Positions 1 through 13,509 of a stretch of 58,625 nucleotides of DNA are shown here, one piece after another. Under the pieces are notes generated by a model, which was given only the letters and a program-made list of their open reading frames with translations, made no database searches and was not told the origin of the DNA. Position 1 is the stretch's first letter; each line of letters starts with the position of its first letter. Position numbers and translations under genes: made by a program. Origin of the DNA: Bartonella gabonensis (GTDB lineage: Bacteria; Pseudomonadota; Alphaproteobacteria; Rhizobiales; Rhizobiaceae); NCBI RefSeq assembly GCF_903679515.1, contig NZ_CAHOYM010000003.1, positions 60,264 to 118,888 of the forward strand, written 5' to 3'.

Positions 1-662
1 CCTTGAACCGCCTCTGATAACATGGATTGAAGTATATCCGAAGAAATAGTCGCATCACTGACCACAAACGAGAGCATTGTCGCCATATCGGGTGCAATCA
101 TACCAGCACCTTTTGCAATTCCATGAATGGTAACATTCTCCCCCCCACAATCAAAAGTCCGTGTAGCAAGTTTTGGAAATGTGTCGGTTGTCATTATGGC
201 TTTTGCAGCTTCCAACCAATTTCCCTCTTCTGCTGTCTTAGCTATACTTGGTAAAAGATTTACAATACCCGATGCATCCATTGGCTCGCCAATAACGCCC
301 GTAGAAGCTATAAAAATTTCATTTTCTTTAACCTTTAAAGTGTTTGCTGCTGCACAGATGATTTCATTGGTTGTATTCTTTCCTTTGCTTCCTGTAAAAG
401 CATTTGCATTTCCAGAATTTACAACAACACCTCTTGCAACCCCATGGGGAAGCGATATACGACAATGCTCTACAGGGGCAGATGGACATTTTGAACGTGT
501 AAAAACACCTGCCACACTCACTGGTTTATCGAACACAATAAAAAGGAGATCTGTACGATCTTTATATTTAATCCCAGCTTTAGCTGTCGCTATCCGTACA
601 CCAGATAATGGAGAAAGCTCCTGGATGTTTTTGGGCGTCAAAGGAGATATTTTTAAAACCAC
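1..662 (-). CDS. argJ: ArgJ, glutamate N-acetyltransferase / amino-acid acetyltransferase (partial, 3' end off window)
   Basis: ArgJ moves the acetyl group from N-acetylornithine to glutamate in the cyclic arginine pathway and often also makes N-acetylglutamate from acetyl-CoA; it is cytosolic. About 220 N-terminal residues are visible. They include the family opening [11 protein letters not shown], the [10 protein letters not shown] segment, the [10 protein letters not shown] segment and [13 protein letters not shown]. The autocatalytic cleavage threonine normally follows the [12 protein letters not shown] segment, and MATML is present. The frame is open to the left edge. I chose a GTG start at 660-662 because no ATG lies before the conserved opening; a weak AGAAAG lies just upstream. 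The parvulin gene lies upstream on the same strand, separated by a hairpin at 723-755. The order argJ, isomerase, secA is common in this order of bacteria. Confidence 0.9.
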   Translation of the reverse strand, partial: MVLKISPLTPKNIQELSPLSGVRIATAKAGIKYKDRTDLLFIVFDKPVSVAGVFTRSKCPSAPVEHCRISLPHGVARGVVVNSGNANAFTGSKGKNTTNEIICAAANTLKVKENEIFIASTGVIGEPMDASGIVNLLPSIAKTAEEGNWLEAAKAIMTTDTFPKLATRTFDCGGENVTIHGIAKGAGMIAPDMATMLSFVVSDATISSDILQSMLSEAVQ

Positions 663-722
663 AATATGCTTTCTATAAAAACAAATAAAATAATTGTATA
701 TAAATAACCTCTTATAGAAAAC

Positions 723-755
723 TGCTAGTTTTTTTTGAAAAAAATGAACCTAGCA
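723..755 (-). terminator. AT-rich hairpin after the parvulin gene
   Basis: TGCTAG (723-728) pairs with CTAGCA (750-755), and runs of T and A between them can extend the stem. On the minus strand it is followed by GTTTTC. It lies between the parvulin stop and argJ, so it may end parvulin transcription. It is AT-rich with a short U-tract, so only a moderate call. Confidence 0.45.
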
Positions 756-794
756 AATTCTCTATTAAAGAGGCTATCTACTTATTTTTTCTCG

Positions 795-1748
795 TTATTC
801 CGTATCTTCTTCATCAGATGTCTCATCAGGGAGCATCGTCCCATTTTGATTAAGGGATTCCATGGCTTTTGTAACATTAGGATCAGGATATTTCACATCT
901 ATCTTGCTACGCAAATCAACAATTAGTTCTTGATAACGCTTTTTGATCAACTGTGTACGCAACATCTCTTTAACATCATCAAATGCAGGAGGTTGTTTTA
1001 CACGACGATCTTCTAATTTAATAATATGCCAACCAAAAGGACTTTCAACGGGTTGTTTGGTGTATTCGCCAACTTTCAAACCAAATGCTGCATCTTCAAA
1101 AGGCTTTACCATTTGACCATGGCTAAAATAACCAAGATCACCCCCGACAGCAGCGGAACCATCTGTTGAATTTTTCTTTGCAATCTCTTCAAAATTTTCG
1201 CCTTTGTTTAAATTCTTAATGATAGCTTCTGCTTCTTTTCTGGTCTTGACCAAAATATGACGGGCTTTAACTTCATCCTCTTTAGGTAAAGCAGCAATTT
1301 CTTGCTTATAAAGAGCTTCCAAATCAGTATCCGAGATTTTGTCCACAATCGTCTGTTTAAAATAAAGCTGTTGAAGCACATTGTCACGCATAACTGCCAT
1401 ACGTTTATCGTAAGCTTCTGTCTTATCAAGACCTTTGCTTCTTGCTGCTTTTGCAAGTGCCTGCATATCCAAATAAGCTTTTAAGACCATTACACGGCGT
1501 TGTTCATCAGGAAAACGTGCTAAATTAGGGTTTATTTCAAGCGCTAACTCATCCAATTGGCCTGCTGTAATATTCTTCCCATCAATAACAGCCATAACAT
1601 GAGAAGGAGAAACGGCTTTTTCGGAAGCTTTCTCCAAAGTCTTTAAATCATTCAACGATGAATTCAAACCTTCTTGGGCCCTCACCCCTAAACTTGTACT
1701 TGCCAATAAAGTTGATGCTAAAAACAGCGTGATAAAGTTAAATTTCAT
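795..1748 (-). CDS. Periplasmic peptidyl-prolyl cis-trans isomerase, PpiC/parvulin type
   Basis: This 317-aa protein starts with a clear signal peptide (MKFNFITLFLASTLL to VRAQ, about residues 1-24), so it acts in the periplasm as a folding helper for exported proteins. A SurA/PrsA-like N-terminal helical region is followed by one parvulin domain at about 160-255, recognised by KARHILVKT, GGDLGYFSHGQMVKPFEDAAF and PFGWHIIKLEDRR. The C-terminus is acidic (DETSDEEDTE). The start has a good ribosome site, AAGGAG, about 7 nt before the ATG. It is transcribed away from secA; argJ follows. A role in outer-membrane protein biogenesis is inferred from the family, not shown here. Confidence 0.9.
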   Translation of the reverse strand: MKFNFITLFLASTLLASTSLGVRAQEGLNSSLNDLKTLEKASEKAVSPSHVMAVIDGKNITAGQLDELALEINPNLARFPDEQRRVMVLKAYLDMQALAKAARSKGLDKTEAYDKRMAVMRDNVLQQLYFKQTIVDKISDTDLEALYKQEIAALPKEDEVKARHILVKTRKEAEAIIKNLNKGENFEEIAKKNSTDGSAAVGGDLGYFSHGQMVKPFEDAAFGLKVGEYTKQPVESPFGWHIIKLEDRRVKQPPAFDDVKEMLRTQLIKKRYQELIVDLRSKIDVKYPDPNVTKAMESLNQNGTMLPDETSDEEDTE

Positions 1749-2170
1749 AAATATACTCCTTAAAAATGCAAGGCAGGTTCAAGATTCCAATTTTATTTAC
1801 CATAGCACTTTAATCTTTAAACATAGAGAAATAAATTAGCAATTTATTTAAAAAAGTATAAAATTTCCCTTTTATCTCAGTTTTTTCAACCCTATCTAAG
1901 GCAAATGAAAAACGTGATAATAGAGAAAAATGACATATTGTATCTTAAATACCTTTGTATTGTATCCGTTAAATAACGTACCTAAAGTTGACATAGCGCC
2001 CTTAGCCTCTTATCTCTACTTTACAATTAAAGTGAAAAATTGCACACCGGCAAGTATAATGGTACCATCTGCATTTCGTGATATCAAAAAACTTAAAGAA
2101 AATGTAGAATATGGGGAGAGCATATGAATTTCCCAACAAGAGTGATAACAATTAAAAGAAAGGGCCAGAG
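1749..2170. other. Divergent promoter region between the parvulin gene and secA
   Basis: This 420-bp AT-rich gap must hold the promoters of both divergent genes. A 65-codon open frame at 1930-2127 lies just before secA. It shows neither a signal peptide nor a SecM-like arrest motif, so I do not call it a gene. The SD for secA is AGAAAGGG at about 2156-2163. No clear operator was seen. Confidence 0.4.
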
Positions 2171-4888
2171 ATGGTCAGTTTAGGTGTTTTTGCCCATAAA
2201 TTTTTTGGTTCAGCTCATGAGAGACGTCTCAAAGCACTCCGCCAAAAAGTTACACAAATTAATACTTTAGAAGAACAATTCGTAAAATTAAGCGATGAGC
2301 AGCTTTGCCAAAAAACTAACGAGTTTCGTAAACGTCTTAGTGAAGGTGAAAGTGTTGATTTACTCTTACCAGAAGCGTTCGCGACGGTTCGTGAAGCTGC
2401 AAAACGTGTTTATGATATACGTCCTTTTGATGTACAACTTATTGGTGGAATGGTCCTTCACGACTGTGGGATTGCTGAAATGCGTACCGGTGAAGGTAAA
2501 ACATTAATGGCAACTCTACCAATTTATCTCAATGCATTGGAAGGTAAAGGCGTTCATGTTGTAACGGTAAACGATTATCTCGCCAGTCGTGATGCCGAAA
2601 CAATGGGCAAAATTTTTAGTTTTCTAGGACTTACAACGGGTGTGATTCTTCATGATCTTGATAGCGATGCCCGTAGAGCAGCCTATGCATGTGACATCAC
2701 CTACGCGACAAATAATGAACTAGGTTTTGATTATTTGCGTGATAATATGGCTTTCGATCATAGTCAAATGGTTCAACGAGGACATTATTACGCAATTGTC
2801 GATGAAGTAGATTCTATCCTCATTGATGAAGCACGTACCCCCCTTATTATTTCTGGTCCTCTAGAAGATCGTACTGACTTTTATAACCTTATTGACACAT
2901 TTATTCCTGCTTTAACTTCAGAAGACTATGAAATAGACGAAAAACAAAAAACAACAACCTTTACCGAAATTGGTACTGAAAAAATTGAAAAAATGCTCGA
3001 ACAAGCTGGGTATCTTAAAAGTGAAAGTCTTTATGACATAGAAAATGTCGCTATCGTTCATCATGTTAATAATGCTCTAAAAGCCCATAAACTATTTGTT
3101 CGCGATAAAGATTACATTGTTCGCAATGATGAAATTGTGATCATTGATGAATTTACAGGGCGTATGATGCCTGGACGACGTTATTCTGAGGGACTTCATC
3201 AAGCGTTAGAAGCTAAAGAACACGTTGCTATTCAACCAGAAAATCAGACACTTGCTTCCATCACTTTCCAAAATTATTTCCGCATGTATAGAAAACTATC
3301 TGGAATGACTGGAACGGCAACAACAGAAGCCGAAGAATTCAGAAATATTTATGGTCTTGACGTTATCGAAGTCCCTACCAATTTACCAGTACAACGTCTT
3401 GACGAAGATGATGAGATTTACCGAACAGCAGAAGAGAAATATCGGGCGATTGTGCATAATATCCGTCAAGCGCACGAAAAAAAACAACCTATTCTTGTTG
3501 GAACAACCTCTATTGAAAAGTCAGAACAATTGGCAGAGCGTTTGCGAAAAGAGGGCATTACCGATTTTAGAGTCTTGAATGCTCGCTATCACGAGCAGGA
3601 AGCATACATCATTGCGCAAGCAGGCGTTCCTGGCGCTCTTACCATCGCAACCAACATGGCAGGACGTGGTACGGATATACAGCTTGGTGGTAATGTTGAA
3701 ATGCGTATCAAACAAGAATTACAGGATACCCCCGAAGGACCAGAGCGGACAGCTAAAATTGAAGAAATCAAAAAAGATGTCAAAAAACTTAAAGAAGAAG
3801 CTTTAGCAGCTGGAGGGCTTTATGTTATCGCGACTGAACGCCATGAAAGTCGTCGTATTGATAATCAGCTTCGTGGACGTTCTGGTCGCCAAGGCGATCC
3901 TGGTCGCTCAAAATTCTTTCTTTCTCTTCAAGATGATCTTATGCGTATCTTCGGTTCCAACCGTATGGATAGCATGCTGCAAAAACTTGGATTGAAAGAA
4001 AATGAAGCTATTATCCATCCATGGATTAATAAAGCTCTTGAAAAAGCACAAAAAAAGGTCGAAGCACGCAACTTTGAAATTCGTAAAAATCTGCTAAAAT
4101 ATGACGATGTCATGAATGATCAACGCAAGGTTATTTTTGAACAGCGTATGGAGATCATGAAGGCAGATGATTTATCAGAAATGATCGATGAAATGCGCAA
4201 TGAAGTCGTGGAAGATCTTGTAGAAACTTATATTCCCTCTGGGACATATTCTGAAAAATGGGATGTAAAAGCTCTCGAAGAAGAACTTCAACAACTCTTT
4301 AATCTTGAACTTCCTGTGGAAGAATGGGCCAAAGAAGATGGAATTGCCGAAGAACAAATTTTAGAGCGTATTTTAGATGCTGTTACAAAACTTGAAAATG
4401 AGCGTACTGAACGCTACTCTCCAGAGGTTATGGCTTATTTTCACAAAGCAGTATTACTCGAAACCATTGACACGTTATGGCGTGAACATCTGATAAGTTT
4501 AGATCATTTACGTTCTGTTGTTGGTTTTCGTGGTTATGCGCAGCGAGATCCACTCAATGAGTATAAAACAGAATCTTTTGAACTCTTTCAAAGTATGTTG
4601 AGCAATTTGCGCCGAATTGTCACTTCTAAACTTATGCGCTTTGAAATTATTCAACAACCTACTGAACCGACCATGCCTGAGCAAACTGATGCCGATTCTT
4701 CTGTCTTTAATGATCAAAATCAAGAAAATGGTCCACCCTTATGGGCACGAACACAAGAAAATAGGTTTGTTAACCCACAAGACCGTGATCCTAACGATGT
4801 AACCACATGGGGAAAAGTTGGACGCAATGAGCGTTGTCCTTGTGGTTCAGAGAAAAAATATAAACATTGTCATGGAGCTTTTGTTTGA
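2171..4888 (+). CDS. secA: SecA, preprotein translocase motor ATPase
   Basis: SecA is the ATPase that drives unfolded preproteins through SecYEG at the inner membrane. The 905-aa length is normal for Alphaproteobacteria. Visible landmarks are the Walker A region [14 protein letters not shown] (about 104-117), the DEAD-like [20 protein letters not shown], the preprotein cross-linking domain, the second nucleotide-binding fold with [14 protein letters not shown], the [11 protein letters not shown] motif and the C-terminal zinc finger [13 protein letters not shown], which binds SecB or the membrane. The ATG at 2171 is preceded by AGAAAGGG. The Fur-type regulator gene begins 10 bp after the stop, so the two are probably co-transcribed. 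Confidence 0.98.
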   Translation: MVSLGVFAHKFFGSAHERRLKALRQKVTQINTLEEQFVKLSDEQLCQKTNEFRKRLSEGESVDLLLPEAFATVREAAKRVYDIRPFDVQLIGGMVLHDCGIAEMRTGEGKTLMATLPIYLNALEGKGVHVVTVNDYLASRDAETMGKIFSFLGLTTGVILHDLDSDARRAAYACDITYATNNELGFDYLRDNMAFDHSQMVQRGHYYAIVDEVDSILIDEARTPLIISGPLEDRTDFYNLIDTFIPALTSEDYEIDEKQKTTTFTEIGTEKIEKMLEQAGYLKSESLYDIENVAIVHHVNNALKAHKLFVRDKDYIVRNDEIVIIDEFTGRMMPGRRYSEGLHQALEAKEHVAIQPENQTLASITFQNYFRMYRKLSGMTGTATTEAEEFRNIYGLDVIEVPTNLPVQRLDEDDEIYRTAEEKYRAIVHNIRQAHEKKQPILVGTTSIEKSEQLAERLRKEGITDFRVLNARYHEQEAYIIAQAGVPGALTIATNMAGRGTDIQLGGNVEMRIKQELQDTPEGPERTAKIEEIKKDVKKLKEEALAAGGLYVIATERHESRRIDNQLRGRSGRQGDPGRSKFFLSLQDDLMRIFGSNRMDSMLQKLGLKENEAIIHPWINKALEKAQKKVEARNFEIRKNLLKYDDVMNDQRKVIFEQRMEIMKADDLSEMIDEMRNEVVEDLVETYIPSGTYSEKWDVKALEEELQQLFNLELPVEEWAKEDGIAEEQILERILDAVTKLENERTERYSPEVMAYFHKAVLLETIDTLWREHLISLDHLRSVVGFRGYAQRDPLNEYKTESFELFQSMLSNLRRIVTSKLMRFEIIQQPTEPTMPEQTDADSSVFNDQNQENGPPLWARTQENRFVNPQDRDPNDVTTWGKVGRNERCPCGSEKKYKHCHGAFV

Positions 4889-4898
4889 AAAGCAAACA

Positions 4899-5324
4899 AT
4901 GAAGATGAATAAAAAGCGAAACTATGAGCAAGAATTGCGTGCAGCTGGTTTAAGAGTAACGCGCCAACGACGTGTTATTCTTGATATTTTGACTGAAACA
5001 AAAGACCATCCGAATGCATTTGAAATTTTTCAGCGGGCTCACCAAATAGATTCGAGTATTTCGCTCTCGACTGTTTATAGAACAATGAAAATATTAGAAG
5101 GAAACGGAACAATTCATCGCCATAGCTTTAGTGGTGGCCCCTCTCGTTTTGAGCAAGCAGATGGGCAACACCATGATCATCTCATTGATATAGAAACAGG
5201 GCAAGTTATCGAATTTCATTCTGATGTTATTGAAAAATTGCAAGAGGAAATTGCAAAATCCCTTGGTTATGATATCATTCATCATCGCCTTGAAATTTAT
5301 GGAAAAAAAACAACTCTTAAGTAG
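4899..5324 (+). CDS. fur: Fur/Mur-family metal-responsive repressor
   Basis: A DNA-binding repressor of the Fur family, about 141 aa. The N-terminal winged helix carries [13 protein letters not shown] and the recognition segment [16 protein letters not shown]. The C-terminal dimerisation and metal domain has the [19 protein letters not shown] segment. The CxxC pair found in gammaproteobacterial Fur is absent (IDIETG stands in its place), as is usual in the rhizobial branch, where orthologues are called Fur or Mur and may sense manganese as much as iron. I chose ATG 4899; an in-frame ATG at 4872 would overlap secA, and 4905 is also possible. It follows secA by 10 bp. Likely targets cannot be read from the gene itself; nearby candidates are discussed at 11.2-11.9 kb. 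Confidence 0.88.
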   Translation: MKMNKKRNYEQELRAAGLRVTRQRRVILDILTETKDHPNAFEIFQRAHQIDSSISLSTVYRTMKILEGNGTIHRHSFSGGPSRFEQADGQHHDHLIDIETGQVIEFHSDVIEKLQEEIAKSLGYDIIHHRLEIYGKKTTLK

Positions 5325-5513
5325 CTGATCTCGTATATGTCATCAAAAAATGCTTTATGAAAACGAGGTTTTCTATAAGTTTAATTGAAAAAATTATAGT
5401 TTTCATTGGCAAGTAAGTTTTTCTGCTTTATTACCCCATTTTAGCTGATGCTATAAGGCAATCAATTGTTTGCATCATAAAAAAATATTATAACAACTTA
5501 GGTCAATATTATC

Positions 5514-6589
5514 ATGGTTTCTTTGCCAAAAGATCGTATGAGACAGCTTAAAAAGCGCTTTGAAATAATTGAGAGCCAAATGGCTCAAAATCCAGATGCT
5601 GAAACATATGTAAAATTAGCTTCTGAATATTCAGAGCTACAGCCAATTGTTGCCTCTATACGGACATTAAATGCGCTTTACGAAGAGATCACAGAGCTAG
5701 AAACGATTATCAACGATAAGCAAACAGATGCAGAGATGCGACATCTTGCTCAAGAAGAACTCCCGTTATTATACCAGAAAATGCAACCACTTGAAAAAGA
5801 ACTCCAGATTCTTCTTTTACCTAAAGATGTTGCTGATGAAAAAAGTGCTATTGTGGAAATTCGAGCAGGAACAGGTGGATTAGAGGCTGCACTCTTTGCT
5901 GGTGATCTCTTCCGCATGTATGAACGTTATGCCGCTTCTCATAACTGGAAAGTAGAAGTTGTTTCACTTAATGAGGGAGAAGTTGGCGGATATAAAGAAA
6001 TTATTGCGAGCATTTCTGGAAAGGGTGTCTTTGCTAAATTAAAATTTGAATCAGGCGTTCATCGTGTACAACGTATTCCTGAGACAGAAACCGGTGGGCG
6101 TATTCATACATCTGCTGCTACAGTTGCAGTTCTTCCAGAGGCTGAAGAAATTGATATTGAAATTCGACCAGAGGATATTCGCATCGATACCATGCGTGCC
6201 TCCGGCGCAGGTGGGCAGCATGTCAATACAACGGACTCAGCTGTTCGTATCACCCATATTCCAACAGGAATTATGGTTGTACAAGCAGAAAAATCACAAC
6301 ACCAAAACCGCGCGCGAGCACTGCAAATTTTGCGTGCGCGCTTGTTCGATATTGAACGACAAAAAGCGGAAAATGAGCGTTCAACCTCTCGTAAAAATCA
6401 AGTTGGCTCTGGTGACCGCTCAGAGCGTATTCGTACCTATAATTTTCCACAAGGACGTGTCACGGATCACCGTATTAATCTCACTTTGTATAAACTTGAT
6501 CGCATCCTAGAAGGCGATCTTAATGAAATTATTCATGCACTCATCTCTGATCACCAAACCTCACTTCTGATGGAAATGGATAATAATGG

Positions 6590-6593
<4 letters not shown>
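5514..6593 (+). CDS. prfA: Peptide chain release factor 1
   Basis: RF1 recognises UAA and UAG in the ribosomal A site and triggers peptide release. The 359-aa protein has the usual length. It carries the codon-recognition tripeptide region [18 protein letters not shown] and the catalytic GGQ motif in [18 protein letters not shown], whose glutamine is methylated by the product of the next gene. The ATG at 5514 matches the family N-terminus ([14 protein letters not shown]), although the SD is weak. The stop overlaps the prmC start by 4 bp (ATGA), implying translational coupling of substrate and modifying enzyme. The 190 bp upstream hold only a short AT hairpin, GAAAAC/GTTTTC at 5359-5373. Confidence 0.97.
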
Positions 6594-10616
<4,023 letters not shown>

Positions 10617-10968
10617 ATAACGTCCTCATCAGTTCCACGAAGCTCAAAACGATAAAGGCAAGGGATACAACATTTTTCAGCAATGATCTTACTGGCTAAA
10701 TTATAATAGCGACCAAAATTACGATTCCCACCACCAATAACACCACGAATTAACTCGCGATTTTCAACTTCATTAAGAAAATGAATAACGGCTTTCGGCA
10801 CCGCCCCTCTTCCTTCTCCATCTGCATACGTAGGTACAACCAGTACATACGGTTCACCAACTAGTGCAGAAGGTTTTCTTTTATCAATTTTGAAGAGTCG
10901 TTGACTAAGCTGCGAGACAAAATGCTCTGTATTACCTGTTGCACTCGAATAATAAACAATAAGCCCCA

Positions 10969-11193
10969 TTAAGCACAAAGACCACTAATCATATCTGGTC
11001 TAAAACCAGACCAATGATTCTCACCACAAACGACGACAGGAACCTGACGATACCCCAGAGATTGGACAAAACTGTATGCTTGCTCATCACAGGAAATATC
11101 AACAACACGATAATGAATGCCTTTTGCATCAAAAGCGCGGCGTGTGGCATCACATTGGACACAAAATGGTTTGCTATAAATAGTGATCGACAT
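10969..11193 (-). CDS. nrdH: NrdH, glutaredoxin-like electron donor for class Ib RNR
   Basis: NrdH is a small thioredoxin-fold redoxin (74 aa) that reduces NrdE and is itself reduced by thioredoxin reductase. The active site is [12 protein letters not shown] (CVQC), followed by the family segments VPVVVC and [12 protein letters not shown] 11193 is used rather than an in-frame TTG at 11202. It is the first gene of nrdHIEF, so the operon promoter should lie in the gap to its right (11194-11873). Confidence 0.95.
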   Translation of the reverse strand: MSITIYSKPFCVQCDATRRAFDAKGIHYRVVDISCDEQAYSFVQSLGYRQVPVVVCGENHWSGFRPDMISGLCA

Positions 11194-11376
11194 TTTCTTC
11201 AACTTTCATAATCCAAAACAATCAACCCTAAAAAAGTTAATCTAATCCTTTTTATAAGTACTCAAAAATAACAAACAACAGAAATTGTACGTAAAAGGTG
11301 TGATCATTTTCAAAGAACACACAGCTCCCTGAACATAACAAAACCCCTCATCAAATAACTTCAAAGACTATGATGA

Positions 11377-11392
11377 GAATAAACAATTATTC
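11377..11392. promoter_or_regulatory. Fur-like inverted repeat upstream of nrdH
   Basis: GAATAA-acaa-TTATTC forms a 6-4-6 inverted repeat that resembles iron-responsive operators (GATAAT/ATTATC-type). It is 184 bp before the nrdH ATG. Class Ib RNR operons are Fur-controlled in enterobacteria, so this is plausible but unproven. Confidence 0.3.
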
Positions 11393-11692
11393 TATAACTT
11401 AAATGGGATCCCCCAGTTATAAAACAATCTTTTGCTTGGCAAACAATTCTCTCCTGCTGTCTAAAAAACTAACGTTCTAAACCACCGTTTTCAAAAGTTC
11501 TTGTTTTACTCTTTTACGGCAAAAATGAATTACAAAAACGAAAGGAAATCCTTTTAAAAGATACAGTTTAGCAAGAATATCGTTATACCCTTGCTTAACA
11601 AACTTTTACGATAACATTGGAAATAACTTAGATACCAAACGAAACACACTAACACCCTCTCTTGTGCTTATTTAGAATCACCAATCATTTTG

Positions 11693-11708
11693 ATACTATA
11701 TATAGTAT
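11693..11708. promoter_or_regulatory. Perfect 16-bp palindrome, NrdR-box-like
   Basis: ATACTATATATAGTAT is a perfect palindrome. The core CTATATATAG resembles the NrdR box (ACAC-wATATATw-GTGT type), but the outer bases differ. It lies about 500 bp from nrdH and 166 bp from the importer start, so its target is unclear. In DNA this AT-rich it may also be chance. Confidence 0.3.
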
Positions 11709-11795
11709 ATACTCTCTCTCTTTCGTCAAGGAGAATTCGACCATTATTTTGAATTTTCCACGATCTTCCCACTAAAATATTCAGTACTCAAAATT

Positions 11796-11842
11796 ATGTA
11801 ATAATACATTTTATTGACAAACGTTATATTATTACATAGTTA
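11796..11842 (+). promoter_or_regulatory. Candidate metal-responsive operator and promoter of the zinc-type importer
   Basis: ATGTAATAATA (11796-11806) is repeated as a perfect 11-bp inverted copy, TATTATTACAT (11827-11837), with a 20-bp spacer. The spacer holds a consensus -35 TTGACA (11814-11819); a weak -10 (TAGTTA, 11837-11842) follows at 17 bp. A repressor bound at both arms would cover the promoter. The left arm extended to ATGTAATAATACAT is a near-palindrome similar in style to Zur boxes. The ATG of the ATPase gene is at 11874. Confidence 0.5.
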
Positions 11843-11873
11843 TTAAAATAATTAAGAAAAGATGGTATAAGTT

Positions 11874-12626
11874 ATGGATCTGCATTTTAAAAAGACAACA
11901 TTAGGCTATGGGAATAGAATAGCGATCAAGGGCTTTTCAGCAAAGTTAGAAGCAGGTTCATTAGTCGCAGTCACGGGTGATAACGGTGCTGGAAAATCAA
12001 CATTGCTAAAAGCCATTGCCGGCTTGATTAAACCTCTTAAGGGAAAAATTACAAAACCCCAAAAAAGCCGCATTGCTTATCTTTCTCAGCAATGTAATAT
12101 AGATCAAACATTTCCCATTGATGTGAAAACACTTGTAAAAACAGGACTATGGTCCTTTTGTGGATTGTGGAAAAATCAGCGCCCTTATGATTCTAAGATC
12201 CAGAACGCACTTGAAATGGTTGGACTCACAGAACTTTCCGACCGTTCGCTTGAAACATTATCAGGCGGACAATTACAACGCGCCCTTTTTGCACGTATCA
12301 TTGTACAAGATGCCGATATTATCTTGCTTGACGAACCTTTCAATGGTATCGATCGCAATACTCAAAAAGACCTTCTTGCACTAATCACATCCTGGCAACA
12401 ACAAGGACGCACAGTTCTCACGGCACTCCATGACCCTCTCGTCGTGCAAGAATTTTTTCCTCACATGATTCAAATTAATCAACAAAACGCCCTTTATGGA
12501 GAAACAACAAAGTTTCTCGACAACACCATTCACCATGTTATTCCCCCTCTCACCGCCAACTCTTTATGTATTAGTGCACCAAATCAGCTCCTTCCTATTA
12601 ATGATTCTCTCTTTCTTAGGTTATAA
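11874..12626 (+). CDS. Metal (zinc-type) ABC importer ATPase, AztA/ZnuC-like
   Basis: The 250-aa ATP-binding subunit powers uptake of a divalent metal from the periplasm. It has Walker A GDNGAGKSTLLKAIAG (about 38-53), the signature ETLSGGQLQRALFARII, Walker B ADIILLDEPFNGID and the switch histidine in TALHDP. It is the first of three genes read rightward; the permease follows after 3 bp. The order ATPase-permease-binding protein and a single permease match AztABC-type zinc importers of Alphaproteobacteria better than SitABCD. The metal assignment comes from the binding protein. Confidence 0.85.
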   Translation: MDLHFKKTTLGYGNRIAIKGFSAKLEAGSLVAVTGDNGAGKSTLLKAIAGLIKPLKGKITKPQKSRIAYLSQQCNIDQTFPIDVKTLVKTGLWSFCGLWKNQRPYDSKIQNALEMVGLTELSDRSLETLSGGQLQRALFARIIVQDADIILLDEPFNGIDRNTQKDLLALITSWQQQGRTVLTALHDPLVVQEFFPHMIQINQQNALYGETTKFLDNTIHHVIPPLTANSLCISAPNQLLPINDSLFLRL

Positions 12627-12629
12627 GAC

Positions 12630-13499
12630 GTGTATGCATTTTTTCTTGCTCCCTTTGTTGATTTCCACTTTATGCAAAATGCCCTTATCGGCTCTATTCT
12701 CCTCTCTATTAGCGCCTGTCCTGTTGGTGTGTTTTTGGTGCTCCGTGGAATGAGTTTGACAGGAGATGCTATCTCTCATGCCATTCTTCCTGGTGTTGCA
12801 ACTTCTTTTCTCATTTGCGGCTTCTCCCTCATATCTATGACACTTGGTGGTATTTTCGCTGGCATTATTGTTGCTTTAGCAACCGTTTTAATTTCACGAA
12901 ATAGTTTTCAGAAAGAAGATGCATCCATGACCGTCTTTTATCTTATTGCACTCGCAGCAGGTGTCATTATTATCTCACTGAAAGATTCAACCATTGAACT
13001 GCTTCATCTCTTATTTGGATCGGTTCTTGCAATTGATACAAAGGCTCTTTGGTTGATCACTACCATAATGCTCATCACACTCTGCTGCCTGTTTATCTTC
13101 TGGCGTGCGCTCGTCTTAGAAAGCTTTGACCCCCTCTTTTTTAAATCACTCTCTCCATTGAGTAAATATATTCATATTTCATTGCTTGGACTTGTGGTGT
13201 TGAATCTAGTTGGGGGCTTTCAATCACTAGGAACATTACTGTCTGTTGGCATTATGATGATTCCAGCGATTACAGCTCGTTTTTGGTTTTCACGGCTAGG
13301 CCCTATTTGCGTGCTTTCCACTCTTTTTGGAATCATTTCTAGCATATGTGGTCTTTTGCTTTCTTTTCATCTCTCACTTCCCTCTGGCCCTGCTATCATC
13401 ATTGCCGCAGGATTTATTTACCTTATTTCCTGCCTCATAAGTCCACGCGGTTTTATTGTAACATGGTTTCCCCATCTTTTTTATACTTCCTCACTTTAA
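12630..13499 (+). CDS. Metal ABC importer permease, AztB/ZnuB-like
   Basis: This 289-aa ABC-3 family membrane protein has about eight hydrophobic segments. The typical early motif VFLVLRGMSLTGDAISHAIL is present at about 34-53. The start is a GTG at 12630, 3 bp after the ATPase stop; an ATG-only start would delete the conserved N-terminus. The binding-protein gene starts 10 bp after its stop, so the three genes form one transcript. Confidence 0.85.
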   Translation: MYAFFLAPFVDFHFMQNALIGSILLSISACPVGVFLVLRGMSLTGDAISHAILPGVATSFLICGFSLISMTLGGIFAGIIVALATVLISRNSFQKEDASMTVFYLIALAAGVIIISLKDSTIELLHLLFGSVLAIDTKALWLITTIMLITLCCLFIFWRALVLESFDPLFFKSLSPLSKYIHISLLGLVVLNLVGGFQSLGTLLSVGIMMIPAITARFWFSRLGPICVLSTLFGIISSICGLLLSFHLSLPSGPAIIIAAGFIYLISCLISPRGFIVTWFPHLFYTSSL

Positions 13500-13509
13500 A
13501 GAAAAAACG

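Larger units (their letters stand above)
11194..11873. other. 680-bp divergent regulatory gap between nrdHIEF and the metal ABC importer
   Basis: No convincing gene lies here. It holds three palindromic elements listed separately: a GAATAA/TTATTC inverted repeat about 185 bp from nrdH, a perfect 16-bp palindrome at 11693-11708, and an 11-bp inverted repeat around the importer promoter. The gap must carry both divergent promoters. Confidence 0.55.

Noticed and set aside
127-678. Long rightward ORF of 183 codons
   Set aside because: It is antisense to argJ, whose minus-strand translation is clearly conserved.
1930-2127. 65-codon ORF just before secA, possible SecM-like leader
   Set aside because: No signal peptide, no arrest-like motif and a weak ribosome site; AT-rich spacer with a chance frame is more likely.
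4818-4898. Upstream extension of the Fur-type gene into secA
   Set aside because: The sequence there is the secA zinc-finger coding region in another frame and has no Fur homology.
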